64,000 nt of DNA from Planktothrix serta PCC 8927 (GTDB taxonomy: Bacteria > Cyanobacteriota > Cyanobacteriia > Cyanobacteriales > Microcoleaceae): contig NZ_LR734877.1 in the NCBI RefSeq assembly GCF_900010725.2, positions 227,959 through 291,958 of the forward strand, in the 5' to 3' direction. The translations under genes and the position numbers were made by a program. Every line of letters starts with the position of its first letter. Position 1 is the first letter of the stretch. Below the pieces are notes generated by a model. The model was not told the origin of the DNA and did no database searches. It was given only the letters and a program-made list of their open reading frames with translations. Positions 34,100 to 43,432 of the stretch are shown here, in pieces.

Positions 34100-34606
34100 T
34101 TATTTTAGTCTTGATAACCCATTTAAGTCAAATTTTTCGATCCATTCCTCTCGATTATTAGCCCCAAAAGAGGCTGAACGAGATTGAACTTTAACTTGAT
34201 AGCGGTTAGCGACTAAAATCGCTGTGGTATTCGTGCCTTGAGTTACAGCCGGAAAGCCTTCAATGGTTTGGCTACTGCTTTTATATTTTGTAGCTGCACT
34301 AGGATTATTAGCAACATCATTAATCGAAAGCATTGCCACATTTTGTCCGCCTTCGTTCAATTTTGCTTCAGCAAAACCTGTTTTTTCCTGAGTAAAAACA
34401 ACGTTATATCCATCTTGACTTTTTGGGAAAAATTTATTAAAACTTCCCCCCGAAACAGGTTTCTGTGCAACAGCAGGTTTTGCTGGACTACTAACAGATT
34501 GATTCCCCTGCGGCGGTGCGGAAGTTGTTCCTGCACAAGCGGAGACAAATAACGACATTGCCAGGGCGAAAGCAATTAAAATTTTAGGGTATCGTTTGAA
34601 ATTCAT
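34100..34606 (-). CDS. putative lipoprotein
   Basis: 168 residues. The N-terminus MNFKRYPKILIAFALAMSLFVSACAG is a lipoprotein signal with lipobox FVSAC, Cys24 the lipid-anchored residue. A Pro/Ser/Gln-rich linker (about 27-52) leads to a mixed domain with GYNVVFTQEKTGFAEAKLN, AMLSINDV, RYQVKVQSRSASFG. No named family. Likely anchored on the outer face of the inner membrane or in the outer membrane. Same strand as the helical protein downstream. Confidence 0.75.
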   Translation of the reverse strand: MNFKRYPKILIAFALAMSLFVSACAGTTSAPPQGNQSVSSPAKPAVAQKPVSGGSFNKFFPKSQDGYNVVFTQEKTGFAEAKLNEGGQNVAMLSINDVANNPSAATKYKSSSQTIEGFPAVTQGTNTTAILVANRYQVKVQSRSASFGANNREEWIEKFDLNGLSRLK

Positions 34607-34718
34607 ACGTTTAATTAAACAAAAGGTAAAAATAACCCATTATTCCCCTAGGATTGAGGAAAATAACCGTTATTTTCCCTAGTATACGCTTTTTACACAA
34701 ACCGAGAAGCCAAAAGTT

Positions 34719-35138
34719 CTATAAAGTTGATTGCATTAAAGATTGAAGATAGTTATACCATCGGACAGCCAGAGGAATTTCAGTAAAGGGAATTTGGACA
34801 ATTTTAGCAGTATCTTTGAATCTAAATTCTAACGCGATCGCTTTTCCTTTCTCCGGGGGAATATTGGGGTCAATGACTTGATTATCCACTAATAGCCCCA
34901 AAGATATCACATCATTGAGGGAAAAGGTTTGTAAATTAATTGGCCCTTTGCGGGTGGGTTTTCCCCAGGTTAAGTCTGTTTCCTTTAACCCCAAGACCGC
35001 ATAAATATCATATTTAGCTTTATCAAAATTAGTCGCCCAAGTTTGATAGGCTTCCAGTTTTTGGTATTCATTCCAACCCGACCCAGCTAAACCAATAAAC
35101 ACCGCCAGTAGAGGAAGCCACAATAAACCCCGTTCCAT
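34719..35138 (-). CDS. membrane-anchored hypothetical protein
   Basis: 139 residues. The N-terminal stretch LLWLPLLAVFIGLAGSGWNEYQKL is one membrane anchor or signal; the rest is a soluble beta-rich domain (DLTWGKPTRKGPINLQTFSLNDVISLGLLVDN, ALEFRFKDTAKIVQIPFTEIPLAVRWYNYL). I do not recognise the family. A single-gene unit opposite the subtilase gene, with the palindromic repeats at 35224-35345 between. Confidence 0.6.
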   Translation of the reverse strand: MERGLLWLPLLAVFIGLAGSGWNEYQKLEAYQTWATNFDKAKYDIYAVLGLKETDLTWGKPTRKGPINLQTFSLNDVISLGLLVDNQVIDPNIPPEKGKAIALEFRFKDTAKIVQIPFTEIPLAVRWYNYLQSLMQSTL

Positions 35139-35223
35139 TGCTATTTTTACTCCGTATAAATTTATTTACTATGATGCTTTATTTTGAGAACACTAGATAG
35201 AATAGAAACACGATGTTTGTTCA

Positions 35224-35345
35224 GACCCCCGAAACCAGGTTTCTATCCTTGTCTTTAGGGTGTAATCAAGATTTATCCTTCAGAAACCGGGTTTCTGTCA
35301 ACAATCTAGCATCTAGTCACTAAGCCCAAAGAAACCCGGTTTCTC
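35224..35345. repeat. three GAAACCGGGTTTC palindromes upstream of the subtilase gene
   Basis: CGAAACCAGGTTTCT (35230), CAGAAACCGGGTTTCTG (35281) and AGAAACCCGGTTTCTC (35330) are members of the dispersed palindrome family, spaced about 50 bases apart and covering most of the region between two divergent genes. Confidence 0.8.
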
Positions 35346-35352
35346 ACGTTTG

Positions 35353-37221
35353 ATGCCAACCTCTCATCAACCCCAAGCGTTGAAAACGATGAAAAAATTT
35401 TTCCTCTTCTGCTTATTTTTAATTGGCTTAGGCTGGGCAATTTCTAACTTTTCCGGTCTGGCTAATCAAGGCAGTTATGACAGTATTGTACTCGATTTTC
35501 GAGAATCAATAGGAGAACAAGAAATTGCCAACCAAGTTCGGACAATAGCCGAAAAATATCAAATTGTTCCCTATCTCAATAGTGAATTTTCTCAAGCGGA
35601 TAACGTTTATGTTGTTCGTGGGGATGAAAAACTACTCAAATCCTTGAGAAAATCCCTAGGAAAACAAACGGAATTTATTGAACCCAATTACATTTATCGG
35701 GTTGATGAAATTCCAGATAAAAATTCTCAAGCTGCGATTATTTATGATACTGTTAATACCATTCCCAATGATCCGTTATACGGTCAACAATGGAACTTTC
35801 GCAGTATTAATATTGAAGGAGCTTGGAGTGAAACCCAAGGGGAAGGCGTTACCGTTGCGGTTATTGATACCGGAGTTAGTCGAGTTCCTGATTTAGAACA
35901 AACCCAATTTGTTGAAGGTTACGATTTTGTCAATGATAAAATTGAAGCCTTTGATGATAACGGACATGGAACCCATGTCGCCGGAACTATTGCCCAATCT
36001 ACGAATAATAATTATGGCGTAACCGGAATTGCTTACAAAGCCAAAATTATGCCCTTAAAAGTATTAAGTGCAGGCGGGGGTGGCACGATTTCTGATATTG
36101 CGGAAGCGATTAAATTTGCTGCTGATAATAACGCCGATGTAATTAATATGAGTTTAGGCGGGGGTGGCGAAAGTCATTTAATGCAAGAAGCCATTGATTA
36201 TGCCTATTCTCAGGGAGTTGTGATTATTGGCGCGGCGGGAAATTCAGGGGAAAATTGCGCCGGATATCCCGCCCGTTATCCTAAAGTTTTAGGTGTGGCG
36301 GCGTTAGATGCGGCTGGGAATAAAACCCCCTATTCTAACTTTGGGGCTGGGGTTGATATTGCTGCACCTGGAGGATTAATTCAAGGAGAAAATCAAGTCG
36401 GAGGGATATTACAAAATACCATTGACCCTTCAACAGGTGAAGCGGTATTTGTAGCCTTTCAAGGAACCAGTATGGCGGCGCCGCACGTTGCGGGAGTAGC
36501 GGCATTAATTAAAGCCAGTGGCGTAACAGAACCAAATCAAGTAATTAATCTTCTCAAAGAATCTGCTCGCAAAGTTGCAGAAGATCCCTTAAATCATTTT
36601 GGCGCCGGTCATTTAGATGCAACAAATGCCGTCCATAAAGCATTACAAGGACAAATTACTTTCCGTGATTTCTTCCGATGGTTACGCGATAATGGCTATC
36701 TAAATCCTCGGTTTTGGATTGATGGTGGCGCAGTGGCATTATTACCTAAATTAGCAATGGTTTTAGGTTCCTATTTATTAGCTTGGTTTTTGCGAAATTA
36801 TTTCCCGTTTCAATGGGGTTTGTCGTTTACCGGAGGATTAATTGCTGGGAGTAGTGGTTTATTCTTTTTACGGGGTTTTTATATCTTTGATTTACCCCAA
36901 TGGCCGATGCGAATTATGGGCAGTTCTGTCCCCGAATTAGGAAGTGCAATTCAGGGAAATACTGTATTAAATCCCATTTTTGCCAGTGTACTGATTCCAG
37001 CAATTTTAATTGTATTATTGCTTGGGCATCCGCAATGGAAATGGATTGCAATTGGGATGACAATTGGAACCGCGAGTTGTTTAGGAATTAATGCGATAGT
37101 GTCTCCTACTGTTTGGGGATTAGGAACAGGTTGGGTTTCTCAACTGTTCCTAATTTTCAATGCTTTATTATGTTTTGGTTTAGCTCGTTTAGCAATTAAA
37201 ACTCAAGTGAAAACCGTATGA
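35353..37221 (+). CDS. membrane-anchored S8 subtilisin-like protease
   Basis: 622 residues from ATG 35353; an internal ATG at 35389 (MKKFFLFCLFLIGLGW) gives a cleaner signal peptide and may be the true start. A propeptide-like part (about 30-150) is followed by the catalytic domain: Asp in VAVIDTGVS, His in DDNGHGTHVAGTIAQ, Asn in IIGAAGNSGENCAGYP and Ser in FQGTSMAAPHVAGVAAL. The C-terminal 170 residues hold four or five membrane helices (LLPKLAMVLGSYLLAWFLRNYF, GLSFTGGLIAGSSGLFFL, FASVLIPAILIVLLL, IFNALLCFGLARLAI). A protease with such a tail is less usual; the catalytic domain is inferred to face the periplasm. The next gene overlaps by ATGA. Confidence 0.93.
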   Translation: MPTSHQPQALKTMKKFFLFCLFLIGLGWAISNFSGLANQGSYDSIVLDFRESIGEQEIANQVRTIAEKYQIVPYLNSEFSQADNVYVVRGDEKLLKSLRKSLGKQTEFIEPNYIYRVDEIPDKNSQAAIIYDTVNTIPNDPLYGQQWNFRSINIEGAWSETQGEGVTVAVIDTGVSRVPDLEQTQFVEGYDFVNDKIEAFDDNGHGTHVAGTIAQSTNNNYGVTGIAYKAKIMPLKVLSAGGGGTISDIAEAIKFAADNNADVINMSLGGGGESHLMQEAIDYAYSQGVVIIGAAGNSGENCAGYPARYPKVLGVAALDAAGNKTPYSNFGAGVDIAAPGGLIQGENQVGGILQNTIDPSTGEAVFVAFQGTSMAAPHVAGVAALIKASGVTEPNQVINLLKESARKVAEDPLNHFGAGHLDATNAVHKALQGQITFRDFFRWLRDNGYLNPRFWIDGGAVALLPKLAMVLGSYLLAWFLRNYFPFQWGLSFTGGLIAGSSGLFFLRGFYIFDLPQWPMRIMGSSVPELGSAIQGNTVLNPIFASVLIPAILIVLLLGHPQWKWIAIGMTIGTASCLGINAIVSPTVWGLGTGWVSQLFLIFNALLCFGLARLAIKTQVKTV

Positions 37222-37436
37222 CTATCACAGTAACAGGCACAATTGAACGCAAAGGATTTGGTTTTGGAACCTGGGCATTAGTCAGTGATAACAAAACCTA
37301 TGAACTGCATAATCCTCCTTCGGATTTGCAAAAATCGGGGTTAAGAGTAACCGTTCAAGGTCAGGTTAGAGATGACGTTATGACCTTAGCAATGGTTGGC
37401 CCGGTTTTACAAATAGAATCCTTTGAAACCGCTTAA
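37218..37436 (+). CDS. small OB-like protein coupled to the subtilase gene
   Basis: 72 residues starting in the stop of the protease gene (ATGA). MTITVTGTIERKGFGFGTWALVSDNKTYELHNP then RVTVQGQVRDDVMTLAMVGPVLQIESF looks like a five-stranded beta-barrel of the OB type. No known family. The overlap suggests co-production with the protease. Confidence 0.7.
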   Translation: MTITVTGTIERKGFGFGTWALVSDNKTYELHNPPSDLQKSGLRVTVQGQVRDDVMTLAMVGPVLQIESFETA

Positions 37437-37507
37437 TTCCCCTGATCAATAAGGAATAGGAAGTCGGGAATAGATGATTTTTTCTCTATTCCCAATTCCC
37501 AATTCCC

Positions 37508-37560
37508 CATTCGTAATTCGTAATTCGTAATTCGTAATTCGTAATTCGTAATTCGTAATT
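37508..37560. repeat. ATTCGTA heptamer tandem array
   Basis: About seven copies of ATTCGTA (37510-37560), flanked by ATTCCC variants (CCCAATTCCCAATTCCCC just before). A heptameric short tandem repeat array between two convergent genes. Confidence 0.9.
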
Positions 37561-37581
37561 CCCAATTTCCTGCTATACCTG

Positions 37582-38181
37582 TTAACTATGAATTCTTGCT
37601 TCTGGATATAAAGTTGATAATAATTGACTTTCTACCGTTGCTAATTCCTCTAATCGTTCTCTAACAATCTCTTGATCAAAATAGGTTGTTGCTAAGACCC
37701 AATAAATGCCATAATGTCTAGCTTCCGATGCCATTAACCCGCGATAAAATTTAGCAAGTTCAGGATCAGGACAATATTGAGATAATAACCCTAAACGTTC
37801 ATGACTTCTGGCTTCAATTAATCCTGAAACTAATAATAAATCTAACATTCTTTGGGGTTCATCCCGTCGTACTTGTTGATTTAAACTAGCGCCATAGGGT
37901 GGGGCGGATAGGGGTGCTAAAGCAACGCCTCGCCGTTCTAACCATTGATTCACTTGTTCAAAATGTTCTAATTCTTCTTTAGCAATCGCAGTTAATTCTT
38001 TAATTAATTTTACACTAGAAGGATAGCGAAACATTAAATTAATTGCCACTCCGGCGGCTTTGCGTTCACAGTGGGAATGATCGAGTAAGATGGTGTCTAA
38101 ATGTGCGATCGCTTGTTCAACCCAAGCTTGAGAAGTGGGGGTTTTCAGAAATTTTATTTTAGGTAAATTTGCAGCCGTCAT
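37582..38181 (-). CDS. miaE: MiaE-like tRNA hydroxylase
   Basis: 199 residues. LLDHSHCERKAAGVAINLMFRYP, AKEELEHFEQVNQWLERRG, GLIEARSHERLGLLSQY and MASEARHYGIYW carry the ferritin-like diiron ligands (E, ExxH, E, ExxH). MiaE hydroxylates ms2i6A-modified tRNA (position 37). The length is typical. No other gene of the pathway is next to it. Confidence 0.88.
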   Translation of the reverse strand: MTAANLPKIKFLKTPTSQAWVEQAIAHLDTILLDHSHCERKAAGVAINLMFRYPSSVKLIKELTAIAKEELEHFEQVNQWLERRGVALAPLSAPPYGASLNQQVRRDEPQRMLDLLLVSGLIEARSHERLGLLSQYCPDPELAKFYRGLMASEARHYGIYWVLATTYFDQEIVRERLEELATVESQLLSTLYPEARIHS

Positions 38182-38224
38182 AATTATTTTTAGGTAAAAA
38201 ATTTAATTGTAATTATTACAGATT

Positions 38225-40540
38225 TTATTGATCTTGCCAAACGTTTATTTTTTCCATTTCCCCAGCCGCTACAAGTTTGCCATCAGGGCTAAAACTAATG
38301 AATGAACTATTAGCACTAAACTCGGCAATTCCCTTTTGAGTTGCCAGGTTCCACAGTTTAATACCTCCAGGAAGACTGGCTGCTGCTAAAGTTGTGCCAT
38401 CTGGACTAAAAGCAATATCGAAAATTTGTTTTTGATTCGGAAGTGAAGCCAGAATTTTCCCAGTTGCTACATCCCAAATTTGAATAGTTGAACCAGAACC
38501 ACCACTCGCTAAAATTTTACCATCGGGACTAAAAGCAATACTATTAACCTCTCTTGATCCAGTTAAATTGGCTTGAAGTTTTCCGGTGCTAACTTCCCAA
38601 AGTTTAACATTTCCATCTTTACTGCCACTGGCTAAAGTGTTACCATCTGGACTAAAAGCAACTGATGTCACTGGGGCTAAATGTCCTGTAAAAGTAGCCA
38701 CTTGTTTCCCCGTCGTCATATCAAACAATTTGATGGTGCTATCTCCAATTCCAGCCGCTAAAATTTTACCATCTGGGCTAAATTTGACAGAAAGAACCCA
38801 ATTAGTTGTTGTTAAAGTCGTGATTAATTGTCCTGTCCCAACTTCCCAAAGTTTGATAGTTTTATCCTGACTGCCACTGGCTAATATTTTGCTATCCGGG
38901 CTAAACGCTACAGAGTAAACATAAGATGAATGTCCTTTCAAAGTCATCCGTTCTTGTCCAATCACATCCCAAAGTTTGACAGTTGTATCATTACTACCAC
39001 TGGCTAAGGTTTTAGCATCGGGACTGAATGCAACAGAATGAACCCATTCTGAATGACCAATGAAGGAATGAATTTTACTCGGTTTCGCCCAAGAAACAGA
39101 GGTGACTGGGGCTGGAACTGGTGATGGGTTTGTAGTGGGAGGAGGAGCAACAGCAGGGGTCGGGGGTGTGGTGGCGATGGGGGAGACAGTGACAGCAGGG
39201 GAAGCTAAGGGCGTGGGTTCTAGCGTTGGAGTGACGACAGTAGGGGAAGCTAAGGGCGTGGGTTCTAGTATGGGAGGGGGAGGGTTCGTAACGGCTACAG
39301 AAGGTTCTACGGGGGAAGGATTAGAAGTTGTTAAGTTCCCCTGAGACAGTATATTAGCCATAGCATCGATATATTTCCATAATTGAAATTTCCATACTAG
39401 ATATAAACTGCTTCCCATTCCTATAAAAGATCCGACTAAAAATAAGCTAATAAATAACTTAAATCCTGATTTTTTAGGGGTTGGTTGAGGAGGAGAAGTA
39501 ATCGGTTTAACAGGGGTTTTGCTTTTTTGGGGTTGGATAACCGTTGTATTAATTTTTGGAGGTGGGGGAAGGGGTTTAGATTTAGATTTAGAGGGAGATT
39601 TAACCACAGTTGACTGAGGGGGGGAAACTGTTTTCTGGTTTAAAGTTTCTAATGCCGCTTCAGCAGATAAATAACGAGCTTGCCAATCTTCTTTTAAAAA
39701 CTGATTTAAGACTTGTTTTAATTGAGGATCTTTTAAAGGTTGCTTTAAATAGTCTTGCCATTTTTCTGTCCAGCTATAACCTTGTTTTAACCAGAGTTCA
39801 TGGGGGACAATTCCGGTTAATAAATGAAAACAAGTAGCGCCCAAACTAAATAAATCACTGGCTGGATAGGCTTCTCCGGCTTGTATTTGCTCAAAAGGTG
39901 CGTATCCAAAGGAACCTAAACGAGTCCCGATTTGGGTTGTTACTTTGGCGGTGGCTGATAGCTGTTTAGAAACACCAAAATCGATTAATACAAATTCTCC
40001 TTTGCCTCCTGAACGAGAACGTCGCATAATATTTTCAGGTTTGATATCCCGATGAATTACCTGTTTACTATGAATATTCTGAAGGATGGGAAGCAGTTCT
40101 AGCAGCAAATTTTTAATCTGTTTTTCATTCCAAAGTCCTTGGCTTTGTAATTCCTGTAATAAGTTTTGACCTTCAATATATTCTTGAACTAAATAGAGTT
40201 GTTGATCTTCTTCAAAATAAGCATAAAGTGTAGGAATATGGGGGTTATTTTCACCTAATGCTTGCATTCGTTGAGCTTCTTGCTGAAATAATTCAATTGC
40301 TTTTTTTAACGCCCAGGTTCCTTGTACTTTCGCGGCTAACTGTTTAATCACACAAGACGCATTTAACCGATCTATATCTTCCCCTCGATAAGTACGACCA
40401 AACCCTCCTTCTCCGAGAAAATTAGTGGGTCTGTAACGGTCTCGTAATCGTTCAATTAATTTTGTACCACAACTTTGACAATGGGTTATTCCTTCTGGGT
40501 TTTCCGGTTGATCGCAGGTTGGATTTAAACAGCAAACCAT
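38225..40540 (-). CDS. membrane-spanning Ser/Thr kinase with WD40 repeats
   Basis: 771 residues. Zinc ribbon (CCLNPTCDQPENPEGITHCQSC), kinase (LGEGGFGRTYRGED, VIHRDIKPENIMRR, LIDFGVSKQL) about 37-300, a single membrane helix near 365-385 (LFISLFLVGSFIGMGSSLYLVW), a Pro/Thr/Ala-rich linker (400-480), and a seven-bladed WD40 domain (SVAFSPD repeats, about 490-771). The WD40 part is probably across the membrane. It shares ribbon, kinase and WD40 with the kinase at 29172 but has the added helix. Ligand unknown. Confidence 0.9.
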   Translation of the reverse strand: MVCCLNPTCDQPENPEGITHCQSCGTKLIERLRDRYRPTNFLGEGGFGRTYRGEDIDRLNASCVIKQLAAKVQGTWALKKAIELFQQEAQRMQALGENNPHIPTLYAYFEEDQQLYLVQEYIEGQNLLQELQSQGLWNEKQIKNLLLELLPILQNIHSKQVIHRDIKPENIMRRSRSGGKGEFVLIDFGVSKQLSATAKVTTQIGTRLGSFGYAPFEQIQAGEAYPASDLFSLGATCFHLLTGIVPHELWLKQGYSWTEKWQDYLKQPLKDPQLKQVLNQFLKEDWQARYLSAEAALETLNQKTVSPPQSTVVKSPSKSKSKPLPPPPKINTTVIQPQKSKTPVKPITSPPQPTPKKSGFKLFISLFLVGSFIGMGSSLYLVWKFQLWKYIDAMANILSQGNLTTSNPSPVEPSVAVTNPPPPILEPTPLASPTVVTPTLEPTPLASPAVTVSPIATTPPTPAVAPPPTTNPSPVPAPVTSVSWAKPSKIHSFIGHSEWVHSVAFSPDAKTLASGSNDTTVKLWDVIGQERMTLKGHSSYVYSVAFSPDSKILASGSQDKTIKLWEVGTGQLITTLTTTNWVLSVKFSPDGKILAAGIGDSTIKLFDMTTGKQVATFTGHLAPVTSVAFSPDGNTLASGSKDGNVKLWEVSTGKLQANLTGSREVNSIAFSPDGKILASGGSGSTIQIWDVATGKILASLPNQKQIFDIAFSPDGTTLAAASLPGGIKLWNLATQKGIAEFSANSSFISFSPDGKLVAAGEMEKINVWQDQ

Positions 40541-40916
40541 AATTTTAGCCCTGGCATTAACGTTGATTATCCCTCAAAAGGAGTCTGGTCTCCTCTGCTA
40601 TAATTATACATACAATTTGTTAACTTGATGCCATTCGCTTCAACCGTTTTCAAACATCAAGGTTAAAGAGCAATCACCCATTCTCAACACAATAATAAGC
40701 CGGGAGCGTGTTTACAACTTTTTTGTGTCTTTGTGTCTTTGTGGTTAAATTAGGCTTAACCCTTGTCAAGATACCAGCAAAAACTGCTATAACCCTTAAC
40801 TTTCTGCAATGCGATCTAAGCGTTCTCGAATCGCCAAATTAAACAGCGATCGCTGATTCTTGACTAACTTCAATAAAATTGTTAAAATCAAAATAGTATT
40901 GAGGTTAAATTAAATA
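40541..40916. other. intergenic with a duplicated gene 3' end
   Basis: Near 40725 a short TTTGTGTCT repeat occurs. At 40791-40852 the sequence closely matches the last 62 bases of the UbiB-family gene at 41687, including its stop codon region, so a 3'-end fragment is left here (see the direct repeat entry). The rest would hold the promoters of the kinase and vapB. Confidence 0.7.
40791..40852. repeat. direct repeat, copy 1: fragment of the UbiB-family gene 3' end
   Basis: AACCCTTAACTTTCTGCAAT...GAGCGATCGC-type sequence; nearly all positions match 41682-41745 (which codes for LFNLAIRERLDRIAES and stop on the minus strand). The two copies bracket the vapBC pair. Confidence 0.8.
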
Positions 40917-41255
40917 ATGGTAACTAACTCTCCTTCCCTAATCAGTCCGGTTAATAAAGTTAATTATGAAGTAGGTATTAAAAAACTGAAAAATGGTAAA
41001 TATCAAACCTTTGTTTTAGAATATCCCAGTTTAAAAGCATCAGCTAATAGCAAAGATGAAGCGATTAAAAAATTATCTAAACGGATTCAGAATTTCTTAC
41101 AAGAGACAGAAATTATTCAATTAGAAATAGAAGTTCCTAAAACTGAGCATCCTTGGTTAAAGTTTGCAGGAATATTTGAAAATGATCCTCAGTTTGATGA
41201 ATTTTTGCAAGCTATTCAAGATTATCGTAACGAAATTGATGCAGAGGAGGAATAA
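40917..41255 (+). CDS. VapB-like antitoxin
   Basis: 112 residues. A HicB-like strand pattern (KVNYEVGIKKLKNGKYQTFVLEYPSLKASANSKDEAIKKLSKRI) is followed by an acidic helix tail (HPWLKFAGIFENDPQFDEFLQAIQDYRNEIDAEEE). The tail PWLKFAGIFENDP is the toxin-contact type seen in VapB partners of cyanobacterial PIN proteins. Its stop shares a base with the toxin start, as in an operon. Confidence 0.8.
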   Translation: MVTNSPSLISPVNKVNYEVGIKKLKNGKYQTFVLEYPSLKASANSKDEAIKKLSKRIQNFLQETEIIQLEIEVPKTEHPWLKFAGIFENDPQFDEFLQAIQDYRNEIDAEEE

Positions 41256-41683
41256 TGATGAGTTTATGGATATTAGATACGGATCATATCTCTGAATTGC
41301 AAAGAAGAAATCCCAGAGTGATACAGCGTATTGATGGAATTAATCCTGAACATTTAGCCGTCACAATTATTACAGTAGAAGAACAAGTTAGAGGACGACT
41401 TGATGTAATTAGACGCGCGGAACAAGCCAATAATGTACTATTAATACAAAGTTATGCAAGGTTGCGAGAAACTATCAACTTTTTTAAAAATCTTTGTGTC
41501 CTTGATTTTGATCAACAAGCTTTCCTTTATTATACAGAATTAAAACGTCAAAAAATTAAAATAGGAACACAAGATTTAAAAATTGCTTCTATTGTTCTCT
41601 CTCAACAAGCAATTTTAGTTACTCGTAACCGAAAAGATTTTGAAAAAATACCCAATTTATTAATAGAAGATTGGACGATTTAA
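41255..41683 (+). CDS. vapC: PIN-domain toxin (VapC)
   Basis: 142 residues (MMSLWILDTDHISELQRRNPRVIQR). LDTDH, the Glu of TIITVEEQVRGRL, and IGTQDLKIASIVLSQQAILVTRNRKDFEKIPNL place the acidic residues and the TRNxxDF end of PIN toxins. It looks intact. The gene ends only three bases from the converging UbiB-family gene, inside the second direct-repeat copy. Confidence 0.92.
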   Translation: MMSLWILDTDHISELQRRNPRVIQRIDGINPEHLAVTIITVEEQVRGRLDVIRRAEQANNVLLIQSYARLRETINFFKNLCVLDFDQQAFLYYTELKRQKIKIGTQDLKIASIVLSQQAILVTRNRKDFEKIPNLLIEDWTI

Positions 41684-41745
41684 CCTTTAACTTTCTGCAA
41701 TTCGGTCTAAACGTTCTCGAATAGCCAGATTAAAGAGCGATCGCA
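41682..41745. repeat. direct repeat, copy 2: 3' end of the UbiB-family gene
   Basis: The native 3' end, matching 40791-40852. It bounds the vapBC pair on the right side. It carries a GCGATCGC (HIP1) site at its edge. Confidence 0.8.
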
Positions 41746-43366
41746 CCGACATCCATAACCCAAATAATGATAAAACTAACACAAAAACCGCCCATCCTTG
41801 ATAATTTCCAATTAATAAAATCGCCCCCGCAATTAAAGTAAATCCTGTCCAACAGATATAAATTAAAGTTTTAATCGCTAAATTAATCCGTCTTAAGGCG
41901 CGATCGCTTTCCACAGACCGAACTCTAATTTGTAACTCTCCTTCTTCTAAACGTTCTTCTAAACGACGAATTAACACCTCTGTTTTACTGGGTTGTTGTA
42001 ATCTAAATTTAATAAAATCTCGCGCCTGTTTTGCTAATTCTCCGACTAAATTACCCCGTTGTTGAGAAATCGTTAAACTCTTGACAAAGGGTTGAGCACA
42101 AGCGACTAAACTATATTTAGGGTCTAATGTTCTGGCTAGACCATCTAAGGTGGTTAAAGACTTTAAAATAAACATCATTTGAGCAGGTAAACGGAAAGGT
42201 TGCTGCTCAAACATGATATAAATTTCTTCTTTAATTTGATTAAACATCTGAAAATCAACGGGTTTTTCCGTAAATTCTTCTAATAAAAACTTTACCATTT
42301 TTCTGACAGGTTTCATATCAGATACAGATTCAATTAATCCAATATCAATTAAAGTATCTAACACGACATCCGTATCTTTTTTTAACACCGCAAAAAAGGC
42401 TTTAATCATTTGATCTTTAGCTAACGCTTTGACTTCAGCCATCATGCCAAAATCATAAAAAATTAAATTCCCCTCGACACTAACCGCAATATTTCCAGGG
42501 TGAGGGTCAGCTTGGAAAAATCCATCTTGAAGAATTTGTTTTAAATAACAACAAATGCCCAATTGATTGACCCGTTTTAAATCAATTCCATAGGCTAATA
42601 ATTGGTTGCGATCATCAGCTTTAATACCAGGTAAATATTGCATTGTCAGAACTGTATGGGTGGTATATTTCCAATAGACTTTAGGAACTAAAATCCCTGG
42701 ATAATTTTTAAAATTCTCTCGAAATCGGTCGGCATTTTTCCCTTCTTTAATATAATCAATCTCTTGATATAAAATCATAAAAAATTCATTATATAATTCA
42801 TCAAGATTATAAAACTTTGACCAACTAAAATTCCGTTGACAAAACTGAATCATTCGCCGGACTGCTTGCATATCTAAATCAAACAATTGTTTTAACCCTG
42901 GACGCTGGACTTTGACAATTACATCTTCTCCGGTATGCAGTCTAGCTTTATGTACTTGTCCTAAACTAGCGGCGGCTAAAGGTTGTTCATCAAAATCTCG
43001 ATATAATGTAAATAAAGAATTGCCTAATTCTGCTTCAATAATAGCGACAGCTTGATCGGTACTAAAGGGAGGAACTTTATCCTGTAATTTCTCTAATTCT
43101 TCAACATATTCTAAGGGTAAAATATCGGCTCGTGTTGATAACGCTTGCCCAATTTTAATAAAAGTCGGCCCTAAATCCAACATGGTTTTAACTAACCAAA
43201 TTGCCCGTTTTCGTTTCTGTCCAGAGGTATTATTAGCAAGGCTTCTATCCCACCATAAAAAGAACATAAACAGTCCGCAGGCAGTGAACACATCCAATTG
43301 TCGAGTCAAGGGAGAATATCGAGTTCGCTGCCAACGAAGCGGTTTAGAATCAATTTGAGTGAGCAT
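41687..43366 (-). CDS. ABC1/UbiB-family atypical kinase, membrane-anchored
   Basis: 559 residues. LGPTFIKIGQALSTRADILP (KxGQ), AAASLGQVHKARLHTGEDVIVKVQRPG, DGFFQADPHPGNIAV and FYDFGMM are the family motifs. The C-terminus has two membrane helices (INLAIKTLIYICWTGFTLIAGAILLIG, WAVFVLVLSLFGLWMSV), as in membrane-bound ABC1 kinases linked to quinone or tocopherol metabolism. Paralogue at 2872. Its 3' end was duplicated around an inserted vapBC pair. Confidence 0.9.
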   Translation of the reverse strand: MLTQIDSKPLRWQRTRYSPLTRQLDVFTACGLFMFFLWWDRSLANNTSGQKRKRAIWLVKTMLDLGPTFIKIGQALSTRADILPLEYVEELEKLQDKVPPFSTDQAVAIIEAELGNSLFTLYRDFDEQPLAAASLGQVHKARLHTGEDVIVKVQRPGLKQLFDLDMQAVRRMIQFCQRNFSWSKFYNLDELYNEFFMILYQEIDYIKEGKNADRFRENFKNYPGILVPKVYWKYTTHTVLTMQYLPGIKADDRNQLLAYGIDLKRVNQLGICCYLKQILQDGFFQADPHPGNIAVSVEGNLIFYDFGMMAEVKALAKDQMIKAFFAVLKKDTDVVLDTLIDIGLIESVSDMKPVRKMVKFLLEEFTEKPVDFQMFNQIKEEIYIMFEQQPFRLPAQMMFILKSLTTLDGLARTLDPKYSLVACAQPFVKSLTISQQRGNLVGELAKQARDFIKFRLQQPSKTEVLIRRLEERLEEGELQIRVRSVESDRALRRINLAIKTLIYICWTGFTLIAGAILLIGNYQGWAVFVLVLSLFGLWMSVRSLFNLAIRERLDRIAES

Positions 43367-43432
43367 GGGAAATAATAAGATGAGAATGAATAAAATTAAA
43401 ATTTTTAAAAGTAGGCTTTTATGTTCCGACTC

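Noticed and set aside
39102-39344. 80-codon Gly/Val-rich frame antisense to the kinase linker
   Set aside because: It is the reverse reading of a Pro/Thr/Ala-rich linker and has no independent support.
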